This document shows, in pieces, positions 1 to 8,382 of a DNA stretch of 64,000 nt; the first letter of the stretch is position 1, and each line of letters begins with the position of its first letter. Both the position numbers and the translations under genes were made by a program. The notes beneath the pieces were generated by a model. The model ran no database searches and was not told the DNA's origin. It was given only the letters and a program-made list of their open reading frames with translations. Source of the DNA: Sphingomonas paucimobilis NBRC 13935. Its GTDB lineage: Bacteria; Pseudomonadota; Alphaproteobacteria; Sphingomonadales; Sphingomonadaceae. Location of the stretch: assembly GCF_000739895.2 (NCBI RefSeq), contig NZ_BBJS01000050.1, positions 62,001 through 126,000 of the forward strand. The letters run 5' to 3'.

Positions 1-488
1 TTGGCGACCGGCGCCAGGCAGTTGGTGGTGCACGAGGCGTTCGAGACGATGGTGTGGTCGGCGGTCAGCTTGTCATGGTTGACGCCATAGACGACGGTCA
101 GGTCGACATTCTTGCCCGGCGCCGAGATCAGCACCTTCTTCGCACCGGCGGCGAGATGCTTTTCGCACGACGCCTTGTCGGTGAAGAAGCCGGTGCACTC
201 CAGGACCAAGTCGACGCCCAGTTCCTTGTGCGGCAGGTTCGCCGGATCGCGCTCAGCGGTGACGCGGATACGCTTGCCGTCGATGACGATGTCGTTGCCG
301 TCGGCGGTCACTTCGCCCGGATAACGGCCATGGACGCTGTCGCGGCTGAACAGCCAGGCGTTGGACTTGGCATCGGCCAGGTCGTTGATCGCGACCAACT
401 CCAGCGCATCGCCGCCCCGCTCGAGAATCGCGCGAGCGACCAGTCGACCGATACGGCCGAAGCCATTGATTGCAACCTTGACCGTCAT
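1..488 (-). CDS. gap: Glyceraldehyde-3-phosphate dehydrogenase, N-terminal part (cut by window edge)
   Basis: Glycolytic/gluconeogenic enzyme that oxidises glyceraldehyde-3-phosphate to 1,3-bisphosphoglycerate with NAD(P) in the cytoplasm. The reverse-strand frame from the ATG at 488 gives 162 residues: the Rossmann entry INGFGRIGR (residues 7-15), ECTGFF (98-102), and the active-site segment SNASCTTNC with catalytic Cys153. The frame is still open at base 1, so roughly half of the usual ~335-residue protein lies to the left. AGGAG sits about 8 bases before the ATG. It is divergent from the zauP-zapA genes. The identity is clear; whether it is the glycolytic or a secondary isoform cannot be judged from this fragment. 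Confidence 0.96.
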   Translation of the reverse strand, partial: MTVKVAINGFGRIGRLVARAILERGGDALELVAINDLADAKSNAWLFSRDSVHGRYPGEVTADGNDIVIDGKRIRVTAERDPANLPHKELGVDLVLECTGFFTDKASCEKHLAAGAKKVLISAPGKNVDLTVVYGVNHDKLTADHTIVSNASCTTNCLAPVA

Positions 489-680
489 GCCAGCAAGCTC
501 CTGTGTATCTCTGTCGCGATGCCTGAACGGCACCGCCCCGATAGGATGAAATTCACCTTTATAGTGATTCCTTGTCGCGCCACGCCTTTCGGAGCCGACG
601 GGTTCGCTGTCAACCGCCAGCCGACCCCGCATCGTCCAATTGCGGGTTGCCGCGTGAAGCCATCCTGCTAAGCCCGTCCC

Positions 681-878
681 ATGTCCGAACCCATTGCCGA
701 CGATGTCCTTTCCTCCGTCGAGCGTATCGACCGAGCGATCGCCCGTATCGAACAGACGATCCGGAGCCGTGCCGCCAAGGAGGACGCCCTCGCGCGCCGC
801 CATGCCGCGCTGAAAGCCCGGATGGCCGAGGCGGTCAGCGCGTTGGACGACGTGATCAGCCGGGGGAGCGCCGCCTGA
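681..878 (+). CDS. zauP: Small coiled-coil protein upstream of ZapA, ZauP-like
   Basis: A 65-residue, charged, helix-rich protein with a heptad-like pattern ([14 protein letters not shown], then [17 protein letters not shown]). Its TGA overlaps the ATG of zapA (ATG at 878), so the two are translationally coupled. In Caulobacter a coiled-coil protein (ZauP) is encoded directly upstream of ZapA and acts with it to focus the Z-ring. Size, composition and position fit that role. The name is inferred from context and coiled-coil character, because the protein is too short for a decisive motif. No strong Shine-Dalgarno is seen before the ATG. Confidence 0.68.
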   Translation: MSEPIADDVLSSVERIDRAIARIEQTIRSRAAKEDALARRHAALKARMAEAVSALDDVISRGSAA

Positions 879-1192
879 TGGCCGAAGTCACGATCATGAT
901 CGGCGATCGCCCCCATACCGTCTATTGCCAGGACGGCGGCGAAGCGCGCGTGCGGATGCTGGGCCAGATGCTTGACCAGCGCTGGCCCGCTGCGCTGCGC
1001 GCCTCGGGCGGGCATAACGGCGAGCGGGCGCTGCTGTTCGTCGCGCTGATGCTCGCCGATGCGCTGGAAGAGGCCGAGCGTCGCCCCCCCGCCGGTGCCG
1101 CCGTCAGCGAGGCCGCACTGGCCCGCATCGCCGAGCGGCTGGAGGCGCTGGCCGACGCGCTGGAGCCCGAAGGTAGCGGCCCCATTGGGTAG
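878..1192 (+). CDS. zapA: Cell division protein ZapA
   Basis: A 104-residue FtsZ-associated protein that bundles FtsZ filaments at the division ring. The N-terminus [17 protein letters not shown] is the usual ZapA beta-hairpin, followed by the helix around [10 protein letters not shown] and the conserved alanine-rich segment [17 protein letters not shown] (about residues 50-67). The C-terminal helix is a coiled coil. The start is fixed by the ATGA overlap with the upstream coiled-coil gene. The 6S RNA gene and the folate enzyme follow directly, the same order as zapA-ssrS-ygfA in many proteobacteria. Confidence 0.9.
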   Translation: MAEVTIMIGDRPHTVYCQDGGEARVRMLGQMLDQRWPAALRASGGHNGERALLFVALMLADALEEAERRPPAGAAVSEAALARIAERLEALADALEPEGSGPIG

Positions 1193-1235
1193 CATCCGGC
1201 CCTTGAGTAAGGCGACGCCCTCGCCTACATTGATC

Positions 1236-1397
1236 GGTGGCGGGTTCTGCCCGGTACGAGCCACGATAATCCCTGAGGCTATTCTTCATCCAAGGGGGCT
1301 GTCCCTGCCCGGACCCTGGTCCGACGCACATGGTCCCCACCTGACGTATTGGGCGTCAGTGGATATTACGGCACACGGCCACGGCGGTCCCGCCACC
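1236..1397 (+). ncRNA. ssrS: 6S RNA
   Basis: 6S RNA binds the housekeeping RNA polymerase holoenzyme and mimics an open promoter. The 219-base gap between zapA and the 5-formyl-THF cyclo-ligase gene is the classical ssrS position. A perfect 9-base closing stem is visible: GGTGGCGGG at 1236-1244 pairs with CCCGCCACC at 1389-1397, giving about 162 nt. Inside are a CCCTGAGGCTATTC-type segment and an apical hairpin around CTGACG/CGTCAG. Ends are set by the closing stem and are approximate. The call rests on synteny, length and this stem. A covariance-model hit would confirm it. Confidence 0.82.
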
Positions 1398-1411
1398 CGC
1401 CCTTTCCTGAC

Positions 1412-1945
1412 ATGACCGACAAGCGTGCCCTCCGCGCCCGGATGCGGGCGGTGCGCGATGCGCATGGCCCCGGCCTGCTGCCGGTGGCGCGACCTTTCCT
1501 CGACCGCCTGCTCCCCCATCAGATCGTCGCCGCCTATCACCCGCTGGGCGCCGAGGCCGATCCAGCCTTATGGGTCGAAGCAGCGCTCCATGCGGGCGCG
1601 ACCATCGCCTTGCCCCATGTCACCGACCGAGCGAGCCCGATCCGCTTCCTGCAATGGTCCCACGGGCAGGATTTGAGCATTGGTGCCTTCGGGCTGCATC
1701 AACCCTCCCCCGATGCGCCCGAATGCGCGCCCGACATCATCCTGACGCCGCTCGTAGGGTTCGACCGGCGGGGCAACCGGCTGGGCCAAGGTGCCGGCCA
1801 TTATGACCGCGCATTCGCCGCCCATCCCGATGCCTGGCGCGTGGGGATCGCCTGGAGCGTGCAAGAGATCGACGCGCTCGTACCCGATAGCTGGGACATA
1901 CCGCTCCACGCCATCGCCACCGAATCGGAATGGATCATCCCATGA
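1412..1945 (+). CDS. 5-formyltetrahydrofolate cyclo-ligase
   Basis: Cytoplasmic folate enzyme that converts 5-formyl-THF to 5,10-methenyl-THF with ATP. The 177-residue protein has an N-terminal basic segment (DKRALRARMRAVRD), the central AYHPLGAEADP region, and the family C-terminal signature TPLVGFDRRGNRLGQGAGHYDR (about residues 112-133), which includes the ATP/substrate loop. The ATG at 1412 was chosen because the upstream extension would run through the 6S RNA. The TGA overlaps the ATG of the next gene. It lies just downstream of ssrS, as ygfA/fau does in Escherichia coli. Confidence 0.93.
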   Translation: MTDKRALRARMRAVRDAHGPGLLPVARPFLDRLLPHQIVAAYHPLGAEADPALWVEAALHAGATIALPHVTDRASPIRFLQWSHGQDLSIGAFGLHQPSPDAPECAPDIILTPLVGFDRRGNRLGQGAGHYDRAFAAHPDAWRVGIAWSVQEIDALVPDSWDIPLHAIATESEWIIP

Positions 1946-2145
1946 CCCCCAGTTGGCGCAAACCGGCCGGCATGTTGCTGATCGTCGGGATCATCATCGC
2001 CTGGGCGGCGCTCGTCGCCAGCCTGTCGAGCGTGGTGGGCCAATGGCATTGGGTGTTGCAACTGGCCTTCTATATCGTCGCGGGGATCGTCTGGATCACG
2101 CCGATGAAGCCGTTGCTGCGCTGGATGGAGGGGGGCCGGGGTTAG
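1942..2145 (+). CDS. DUF2842 small membrane protein
   Basis: A 67-residue inner-membrane protein of unknown function. Two hydrophobic helices are visible (about residues 10-30, PAGMLLIVGIIIAWAALVA, and 41-56, LQLAFYIVAGIVWITP), ending in the PMKPLLRWM tail usual for DUF2842. Its ATG overlaps the stop of the cyclo-ligase gene (ATGA), so it is co-translated with it. This pairing is common in sphingomonads and other alphaproteobacteria, but no role has been assigned. Confidence 0.83.
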   Translation: MTPSWRKPAGMLLIVGIIIAWAALVASLSSVVGQWHWVLQLAFYIVAGIVWITPMKPLLRWMEGGRG

Positions 2146-2154
2146 GGCTTCCCG

Positions 2155-2240
2155 TGGCCTTCGACTTCGCTCAGACTGAACGGCTGTTTTGGCGTGGCTT
2201 GTCGTCATACTCCGCTCAGCCTGAGCGAAGTCGAAGGCCA
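2155..2240. repeat. Long imperfect palindrome (sphingomonad-type intergenic repeat)
   Basis: Two 27-base arms, 2155-2181 and 2214-2240, are inverted copies with two mismatches. The core CCTTCGACTTCGCTCAG is repeated exactly in inverse orientation. The 32-base spacer is not palindromic. It sits between the DUF2842 gene (+) and tRNA-Asp (-), two convergent units, and would fold into a very stable cruciform or RNA hairpin. It is likely a dispersed intergenic element. It could also end transcription from either side. Confidence 0.75.
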
Positions 2241-2297
2241 TGCCCATCGCTGGCCCAGCAGAGCGACGAACCATCGCCGAATATCCGGTCTGAAGAC

Positions 2298-2317
2298 AAA
2301 AACGCCATCCCGAAGGA

Positions 2318-2321
<4 letters not shown>
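2298..2321 (-). terminator. Intrinsic terminator of tRNA-Asp copy 2, sharing bases with the CCA end
   Basis: On the minus strand GCCATCC-TTCG-GGATGGC is a perfect 7-base stem with a UUCG-type tetraloop, followed after CG by TTTTT (2298-2302). The 5' arm (2315-2321) includes the discriminator base and CCA of the tRNA (2318-2321), so the hairpin and the mature tRNA end use the same bases. Confidence 0.8.
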
Positions 2322-2394
<73 letters not shown>

Positions 2395-2457
2395 TTGGAA
2401 GCCATATGATACCGACCTATATCGGCATCGGCCCTTTCGGGGATTTCGAAATTTTCA

Positions 2458-2475
2458 GCCATTCCGGCAAGGGAA

Positions 2476-2479
<4 letters not shown>
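2458..2479 (-). other. Hairpin overlapping the CCA end of the first tRNA-Asp
   Basis: A perfect 8-base stem, GCCATTCC (minus 2479-2472) with GGAATGGC (2465-2458), and a 6-base loop. It includes the tRNA CCA at 2476-2478. Unlike the hairpin after the second copy it is followed by TGAAAATTTC rather than a clean T run, so read-through into the second tRNA is plausible. It could be a processing signal or a weak terminator. Confidence 0.6.
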
Positions 2480-2552
<73 letters not shown>

Positions 2553-2609
2553 TGAAAGCGTCGAGGCGCGCCAACTAGGCGAGCCTCCCGACCCTGTCAA
2601 CGCTTCATT

Positions 2610-3839
2610 TCAACTTTCTTGCGGAACGTCCTCCGGGTCGCTGTCGCGGTCGAGATGGGTGAGCGTTCCATGCTCGAACAGGAAGCCCGCAATGTCGGGT
2701 TTTCCGGCGGCCTTGAGGACAGTCTGAAGGATGATGAGCAGCGGCACGGCGAGCAGCGCGCCCACCGTTCCCCACACCCATCCCCAGAAGCTCAGCGAGA
2801 CCAGGATCAGCACCGGACTGATGGTCAGGCGGTGCCCGACGATCAGCGGGGTGATCAGGTTCGCCTCGACCAGATGCATGCCGTACATGATCGCGGGCGG
2901 TGCCAGGGCGACCCAGATGTCGTTGAAGGTCATGAGCCCGCCCACCGCGAGCAGCAGCGCGCCGATCACCGGCCCGAAATAGGGGATGTAGTTGAGGAGC
3001 GCGACGATACCGCCCCACATCAACGGATAGGGCATGCCGAACAGTGACAGGGCCCCCGCCACCGCGCCGCCCAGCGCCAGGTTGATGATGGTGATGGTAC
3101 CCAGATAGGCAGAGACATCGTCCACCACCTCCTGGATGACCCGCGCGGTCGCCATCGCACCGTCGAAGCTGGTCCGCCCACGAATGGTCTCACGCCGCAT
3201 CCGCGTCCAGCCGGACAGGACGAAGAACACGACGAGGACGCCGAACAGGAACTGCACGATAAGCCCGGGCGCCGAGGTCGCAGCCAGTTCCAGGATCGAG
3301 CTGGGCGGGGAGACCGCCGCCGTTTGGGGCTGGCGAATGGGCGTCGAGGCGACCTGGCGCAGCGCCTTGTTCACATAGCGTTCGAGGTTCGAATAGAGGT
3401 CGAGCAGCGGCGCCAGATTGTCCTGGATGCGCCCGATCCGGCTGGGCAGCAGCCGGAAGAAGTCGGTCGCCGGCACGATGATCGCGGCCAGCGCGATATT
3501 GGCGACGATCAGGAACAGCAGCACGCACATCAGCGCCGCCAGGGCCGAGGGCACCCGCCGCCGCTCCAGCCATTCCAGGATCGGCACCAGCGCGATGGCG
3601 ATGACCAGCGCGGTGGTCAGCGGCAGGAAGAATTCCGCCCCCTCGCGAAGCGCGAAGGGCAAGGCCAGGATGAAGCCCGCCCCCGCCGTCAGGGTCAGCC
3701 CGGCGAGCAACCGGTCCCGGCGCATCGCGATCCGTACGGCATCGCGTTGCCCCATGCCGACCGGCATCCCCAATATCGAATCGCCGGCCATGCTGCTCTT
3801 GCCGGCGATTTCATCCTGCGCGTTACTCATGACGGTCAC
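2610..3839 (-). CDS. AI-2E family transporter (PerM/TqsA-like)
   Basis: A 409-residue inner-membrane protein with about eight hydrophobic segments in the usual family arrangement: two or three helices near the N-terminus (AGLTLTAGAGFILALPFAL, FFLPLTTALVIAIALVPIL, ALAALMCVLLFLIVANIAL), a soluble stretch around residues 120-185, and the C-terminal bundle with the family signature around YIPYFGPVIGALLLAV and GHRLTISPVLILVSLSFWGW. The family includes exporters of signalling molecules and ion/Na+ antiporters; the substrate cannot be told from sequence. The leader carries a 10-base inverted repeat directly before the gene. An alternative start three codons in (MSNAQ) is possible. Confidence 0.88.
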   Translation of the reverse strand: MTVMSNAQDEIAGKSSMAGDSILGMPVGMGQRDAVRIAMRRDRLLAGLTLTAGAGFILALPFALREGAEFFLPLTTALVIAIALVPILEWLERRRVPSALAALMCVLLFLIVANIALAAIIVPATDFFRLLPSRIGRIQDNLAPLLDLYSNLERYVNKALRQVASTPIRQPQTAAVSPPSSILELAATSAPGLIVQFLFGVLVVFFVLSGWTRMRRETIRGRTSFDGAMATARVIQEVVDDVSAYLGTITIINLALGGAVAGALSLFGMPYPLMWGGIVALLNYIPYFGPVIGALLLAVGGLMTFNDIWVALAPPAIMYGMHLVEANLITPLIVGHRLTISPVLILVSLSFWGWVWGTVGALLAVPLLIILQTVLKAAGKPDIAGFLFEHGTLTHLDRDSDPEDVPQES

Positions 3840-3840
3840 G

Positions 3841-3873
3841 TTAGCGGCTTTCCCCCAACTGAGAAGCCGCTAA
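3841..3873 (-). promoter_or_regulatory. Inverted repeat in the leader of the AI-2E transporter gene
   Basis: TTAGCGGCTT (3841-3850) and AAGCCGCTAA (3864-3873) form a perfect 10-base inverted repeat with a 13-base loop that carries GGGGGA on the minus strand. It ends 2 bases before the transporter ATG at 3839. No T run follows, so it is better explained as an mRNA leader hairpin or operator than as a terminator of the upstream small gene. Confidence 0.45.
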
Positions 3874-3970
3874 CGCGCGCAGATGGCAACGATTTTCATG
3901 ACGAATACGTCATATTGCGCAATCGGCCCCTGCCCCCTGCGCCAAGGGGCGGTCCAAACCCGCTCCAATG

Positions 3971-4147
3971 CTACCAGGCGCGAGGAATCCCGCCGGTCCG
4001 TTCGGCCACCGCATTTTCGATCGACTGGAGCTGGCCCCGGGTCAGAACGCCCGCATCCATCAGGTGACGCATCAATTCATCCGTCAGCGCCGCCAGGAAA
4101 TGCAACTCTGCACGCTCCGATGCGCCATCTTCGTTCAAAACTTCCAT
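3971..4147 (-). CDS. Small acidic protein of unknown function, 58 residues
   Basis: A short reverse-strand frame from the ATG at 4147 to the TAG at 3971. A good Shine-Dalgarno GGGAG lies about 8 bases upstream. The product begins MEVLNEDGASERAELHFLAAL and ends GIPRAW. It is predicted mostly helical and amphipathic, with a DAGVLTRGQLQSIENAV segment that reads like a degenerate helix-turn-helix or dimerisation helix. It is divergent from tesB and in the same direction as the AI-2E transporter gene. No family is recognised. Codon use and the ribosome site support it as a real gene despite its length. Confidence 0.66.
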   Translation of the reverse strand: MEVLNEDGASERAELHFLAALTDELMRHLMDAGVLTRGQLQSIENAVAERTGGIPRAW

Positions 4148-4265
4148 CGCAAACTCCCGGTTTGAGCGATCCTGCCTGTGTAGCCGTCTGACAAATGGCG
4201 CGATAGTCGTTTCCGATCATGCTCCAAGGCTTGACGTTGACGTAAACTGCAACCATCAAAATGGC

Positions 4266-5177
4266 ATGAACGATGCCGCTCGCCCTGCCCCCTCCCCCGA
4301 TCGCCTTGTCCAGGGTCTGGTCGATCTGCTCGATGTCGAGGAGATCGACACCGATCTGTATCGCGGGGCACGGCGCCCCGGTGGCCAGGGGCGGGTCTTT
4401 GGCGGGCAGGTGATCGCGCAGGCGCTGCAGGCCGCGCAACGCTCGACCGAGGCGCCGCGCATGGCCCATTCGCTCCACGCCTATTTCATGCGGCCCGGCG
4501 ACGAGCGTTTCCCGATCATCTACCGTGTCGAGCGGGATTTCGAGGGGCGCAGCTTCGCGACGCGGCGGGTGATCGCCATGCAGAAGGGCAAGCCGATCCT
4601 CAACATGGCCTGCTCGTTCCAGATGCCCGACGAGGGGATGCATCATCAGGATGCGATGCCCGAGGTGCCGGGGCCGGACGCACTGCCGTCCGAACGCGAG
4701 TTGCTCGCCACGCTGGGCGACCAGATTCCGCCCCCGATCCGCGCCTTTCTGAGCAGCGTGCGCCCGATTGAGATGCGGCCGACCGATCCTCGACAGGTCA
4801 CGACGCCCGCGCCGCGCGAGCCGGGCCAGTCGATCTGGTTCCGCCTCGTCGCGCCGATCGCGGACGATCCCACGCTGCACCGGGCGATCCTGGCCTATGC
4901 CAGCGACTTCGTGCTGCTGGGCACCTCCACCCTGCCACACGGCGTCAGTTGGCTGACCCATGACATGCAGACGGCCAGCCTGGACCATGCGCTGTGGCTG
5001 CACGAACCGTTCCGGGTCGATGAGTGGCTGCTCTACACCACCGACAGCCCCTGGGCGGGCCATGCGCGCGGCTTCAACCGGGGGCGGATCTTCACTGCCG
5101 ACGGGCGGCTGGTGGCCAGCGTCGCGCAGGAAGGATTGATCCGCCTGCGCCAGCCGCGCGACGACACGGGCGCCTGA
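4266..5177 (+). CDS. tesB: Acyl-CoA thioesterase II
   Basis: Hydrolyses acyl-CoA to free fatty acid and CoA in the cytoplasm. The 303-residue double hot-dog protein matches the family length (~286-300). Motifs: GRVFGGQVIAQAL (about 42-54), HSLHAYFMRPGD (68-79), RVIAMQKGKPI, and the second hot-dog ASLDHALWLHEPFRVDEWLLY (about 237-257), whose Asp is the conserved catalytic acid of E. coli TesB. The ATG at 4266 was chosen because the ATG at 4261 runs into a stop at once. It is convergent with the PAS/MCP gene, whose stop abuts at 5178. Confidence 0.94.
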   Translation: MNDAARPAPSPDRLVQGLVDLLDVEEIDTDLYRGARRPGGQGRVFGGQVIAQALQAAQRSTEAPRMAHSLHAYFMRPGDERFPIIYRVERDFEGRSFATRRVIAMQKGKPILNMACSFQMPDEGMHHQDAMPEVPGPDALPSERELLATLGDQIPPPIRAFLSSVRPIEMRPTDPRQVTTPAPREPGQSIWFRLVAPIADDPTLHRAILAYASDFVLLGTSTLPHGVSWLTHDMQTASLDHALWLHEPFRVDEWLLYTTDSPWAGHARGFNRGRIFTADGRLVASVAQEGLIRLRQPRDDTGA

Positions 5178-6233
5178 TCAGCGGCGCAGCATCCGCCGCG
5201 CCGATTGGGTGGCGCTGCGCGTGTCCTCGGCCAATTTCTTGACCTCGGCGGCGACGATGCCGAAGCCGCGACCGGCAGGACCGGCGCGCGCCGCCTCGAT
5301 ACCGGCATTCAGCGCCAGCATGTTGGTCTGTTCGGCGATGGTGGTGATGCTGTCGACGATCCCCTCCATGTCGCGCAGCATGACCTCCAAATTGGTCTGG
5401 CGCTCCTCGGCCATGCGGCGGAACTGCTCCGCCTGCCCCAATTGCTCGGTCGCCTGCGCCTCCAGCAATACCCGGTCGGTCATGTCGCTGGCGAACTTCA
5501 CGACCTTGTAGGGTACGCCATCGGAATTGAGGATCGGCGTGTAGGTGGCCTGCAACCACACCGGACTGCCATCGGAGCGACGACGCTCGAAACGGCCCGA
5601 GATGAATTTCCCCGCCGCAAGATCGGTCCAGAGCTTGGCATAATCGGCGGTCCGCACATATTCGGGATCGCAGAAGCGGCGGTGATGGCCGCCGACCGCC
5701 TCGCTCCGGCTATAGCCCATGACCGACAGGAACAGGTCGTTGGCGGCCAGGACATGGCCCTTAAGGTCGAATTCGATCACCGCCTGCGACTTGTCGATCG
5801 CGTCCAGCTTGCTGTGCGCCTCGCCATCGGCCCGGCGACGCTCGGTCACGTCGCTGCCGACCTTCAGGATCATCTCGACATTGCCCTGCGCGTCGAAGAT
5901 CGGCGTGTAGCTGGCCTCCAGCCATACCGAACGGCCGTTGCGGCCCACCCGGCGATAGGTGCCGCTGTGGAACTGGCCCTGCCAGAGCGACCGCCAGAAG
6001 CGCTCATAATCCTGTGCCGACATGATATTGGATGGGCAGAGCAGACGGTGCTGCTGACCGATCACCTGTTCGGCACGATAGCCAAATGCGCGCGAGAAAT
6101 TCTCGTTCGCCCACAGCACCCGCTTCTCCAGGTCGAACACCGCGACGAGATGTGCCTGATCGATCGACTGGAAGAGCGGATCGGCCCTCTGCCAGATACG
6201 GTCAGTTGCGGTGGCGTAAGCGGTGGATAACAT
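5178..6233 (-). CDS. PAS-PAS-methyl-accepting protein with a very short signalling hairpin (BdlA-like)
   Basis: A 351-residue soluble sensor. PAS 1 lies around residues 15-125 ([37 protein letters not shown]) and PAS 2 around 140-250 ([37 protein letters not shown]). Both resemble haem/redox PAS modules. They are followed by the tip motif [15 protein letters not shown] (about 305-319) of chemoreceptors. There is no membrane segment. Only about 45 residues flank the tip on each side, far less than a normal receptor hairpin, and the gene ends there. The start is the ATG at 6233, since the longer frame has no domain content. The layout recalls BdlA, which controls biofilm dispersal in Pseudomonas. 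The function here is inferred. Confidence 0.82.
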   Translation of the reverse strand: MLSTAYATATDRIWQRADPLFQSIDQAHLVAVFDLEKRVLWANENFSRAFGYRAEQVIGQQHRLLCPSNIMSAQDYERFWRSLWQGQFHSGTYRRVGRNGRSVWLEASYTPIFDAQGNVEMILKVGSDVTERRRADGEAHSKLDAIDKSQAVIEFDLKGHVLAANDLFLSVMGYSRSEAVGGHHRRFCDPEYVRTADYAKLWTDLAAGKFISGRFERRRSDGSPVWLQATYTPILNSDGVPYKVVKFASDMTDRVLLEAQATEQLGQAEQFRRMAEERQTNLEVMLRDMEGIVDSITTIAEQTNMLALNAGIEAARAGPAGRGFGIVAAEVKKLAEDTRSATQSARRMLRR

Positions 6234-6449
6234 GAGGCATATCTGCCCATAATGGGCTAAACAAAGATTAATCGGCTCGTATTTCCATGCTTTAATTGAC
6301 GAGGCAGGCGAGCCGGTCGGCCATACCGAACTGGCGGTTACCCTCTCCGCCCGGCATCGCAATGTCGCTCCGTCAGCGCTGAAAATCCCGGTGACCGGCC
6401 ATACTTTTTCTTCTAACCTCATCGACTTGACCACAAGGGAATAGCGAAC

Positions 6450-7700
6450 ATGGCGGCGACGTCCGTCGCAGAGGGGCAGAATACCGAGCGCTACCGCCAG
6501 AAACGCGACGCGATCCTCGCGGCCGCGGCGGCGGCGATCAACGAGCAATCGGCCAAGGGGATGACCTTTGCCGATGTCGCGCGGCGCGTCGGGCTGAACA
6601 CCACCAGCGTCACCTATTATTTCAAGCGCAAGGAGGATCTGGCCGCCGCCGCGTTCGAGAACACGCTCGAGCGGCTGCTAGACATGCTGGCGATCGCGGG
6701 ACAGGAAGCCACGCCGCAAGCTCGGATCGCACGCTATATCGCGCTCAACATGGACCGGCTGGCCCGGATCGAACGCGGCGAGGAAACCGCCTTTGCCGTA
6801 CTGTCCGACCTGCGCGCCACCGAAGAGCCGATCCGTGGGCGGCTGATGGCCGGCTGGCAGAAGGTGTTCCGCACCACGCGCAGCCTGTGGGGGCCGCCGG
6901 CCAGCCGCGCGCATCAGGACCTGTACGGCGCCCGCGCGCATGTCCTGCTGGAAAATACCTTTTGGCTGCCGATCTGGCTGACCCGTTACGAACCAGATCA
7001 ATATAATCGGGTCGAGGAGCGGCTGCTCGATGTGCTGACCCATGGCGTCGCCGCACCGGGTTCGGGCTGGTCTCCTTCGCTTCTGCCGCTGGGTGTCCAA
7101 TCGACACCGGGGCGGGAGGCGGAGCCGGGGCGCGAGGCGTTCCTGCTGGCGGCGACGCGGCTGATCAACCAGCTCGGCTATCGCGGCGCGAGCGTGCAGC
7201 GGATCGCCTCCGAGCTGAACGTCACCAAGGGCAGCTTCTACCATCATCTCGATGCCAAGGACGATCTGGTCGTCACCTGCTATCGCCGCAGTTTCGACAC
7301 GATCACCGCCGCGCAGCAACTGGCCGATGCCGCCGGGGGCAGCCACTGGCACCGCCTGTCGAGCGCGGTCGCGACGCTGCTCGATATCCAGTTCGCCGAG
7401 CGGGGGCCGCTGCTGCGGACCACTGCGCTGTCCAGCCTGCCCGCCGATGTCCGCCGCGCGATGGTGGACCGGTCGGACCGGATCGCGCGGCGCTATGCCG
7501 GGACGATCATGGACGGCGTGGCAGAGGGGTCGATGCGCCCCGTCGACGCGCTGATCGCCGCGCAGACGCTGATGGCGCTGCAGAACGCCGCGTTCGACAT
7601 GCGCAAATGGGCCGCGACGATGGAGCGGCCGCATGCGATCGCGCTCTATGCCTCGACCATCCTCTACGGCCTGTTCGACGACCGATTGCTGGCGATCTGA
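6450..7700 (+). CDS. Double TetR-family regulator (two complete TetR units in one chain)
   Basis: A 416-residue protein carrying two TetR helix-turn-helix domains. The first, about residues 18-65, contains [27 protein letters not shown]. The second, about 229-275, contains [27 protein letters not shown]. Each is followed by a ligand-binding helical domain. Normal TetR proteins are ~200 residues, so this is a head-to-tail fusion that can place four DNA-binding units in a dimer. AAGGGA lies before the ATG. It is divergent from the PAS/MCP gene across 216 bases. Tandem TetR proteins of this size are known in sphingomonads and relatives, often near lipid or CoA metabolism. The target is unknown. 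Confidence 0.88.
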   Translation: MAATSVAEGQNTERYRQKRDAILAAAAAAINEQSAKGMTFADVARRVGLNTTSVTYYFKRKEDLAAAAFENTLERLLDMLAIAGQEATPQARIARYIALNMDRLARIERGEETAFAVLSDLRATEEPIRGRLMAGWQKVFRTTRSLWGPPASRAHQDLYGARAHVLLENTFWLPIWLTRYEPDQYNRVEERLLDVLTHGVAAPGSGWSPSLLPLGVQSTPGREAEPGREAFLLAATRLINQLGYRGASVQRIASELNVTKGSFYHHLDAKDDLVVTCYRRSFDTITAAQQLADAAGGSHWHRLSSAVATLLDIQFAERGPLLRTTALSSLPADVRRAMVDRSDRIARRYAGTIMDGVAEGSMRPVDALIAAQTLMALQNAAFDMRKWAATMERPHAIALYASTILYGLFDDRLLAI

Positions 7701-7826
7701 GGTAAGCGCCTCTACAATTTGCGACAATTGACCGGGCACGGCGACATTATCGGGGGACAGGGGCGCGACATAAGGGCGATGATCGGAAGGGATCGGCCCT
7801 TCCCTCCACCCAAGGACGCCCCCGCC

Positions 7827-8318
7827 ATGCGAAAGACCCTGATCGGCCTTTCCCTCGCCACCATGATTGCCGCCACCGCTGCCCAGGCCCAGAGCGACAC
7901 CCCCGCGCCCCCGCCCATGCGCCACGGTCTGATGGGCGTGCAAGCCGACGCGCAGGGCAACATCACCCGCACCGCCGTAATGGCCGCTGCCGATAGCCGC
8001 TTTGCCGCGATGGACGCCAATCACGACGGCACCGTCACGCCCGAAGAGATGCGCGCCTATCGCGACCAGAAGCGGGCGGAGCGCGGCATGGGCCAGCCGC
8101 AGGGCGACCGCCCCGGCCGCCGTGTGCCGCAGCCGATCACCGCCGACGCCTTCCGTGCGCGGGCCGCCGCCATGTTCGACCGGCTCGACACCAATCACGA
8201 TGGCAAGATCGATGCGCAGGAACGCGCCGCCGCCCCGCGCCAGCGTGGCCATTGGGGCCGGCACGGTGGCCCGGGCGAGGCAGCCCCGACCGCTCAGCCC
8301 ATGACCGACGGCAACTGA
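7827..8318 (+). CDS. Secreted EF-hand protein
   Basis: A 163-residue exported calcium-binding protein. Residues 1-22 (MRKTLIGLSLATMIAATAAQAQ) are a Sec signal peptide with an AQA-Q cleavage site. Two canonical EF-hand loops are visible: DANHDGTVTPEE (about residues 69-80) and DTNHDGKIDAQE (about 121-132). The rest is rich in Pro, Arg and Gly. The start was set at the ATG with AAGGA 11 bases upstream; the longer frame would bury the signal peptide. It lies 64 bases upstream of a two-component system and in the same direction, so it may be a regulated target or sensor accessory. That link is inference. Confidence 0.84.
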   Translation: MRKTLIGLSLATMIAATAAQAQSDTPAPPPMRHGLMGVQADAQGNITRTAVMAAADSRFAAMDANHDGTVTPEEMRAYRDQKRAERGMGQPQGDRPGRRVPQPITADAFRARAAAMFDRLDTNHDGKIDAQERAAAPRQRGHWGRHGGPGEAAPTAQPMTDGN

Positions 8319-8382
8319 TCATCATCGCAAGCGGGGCGGCGCCACGCCCATTGGCCCGGCCCGCTTGCGAGGATCTGCCGCC

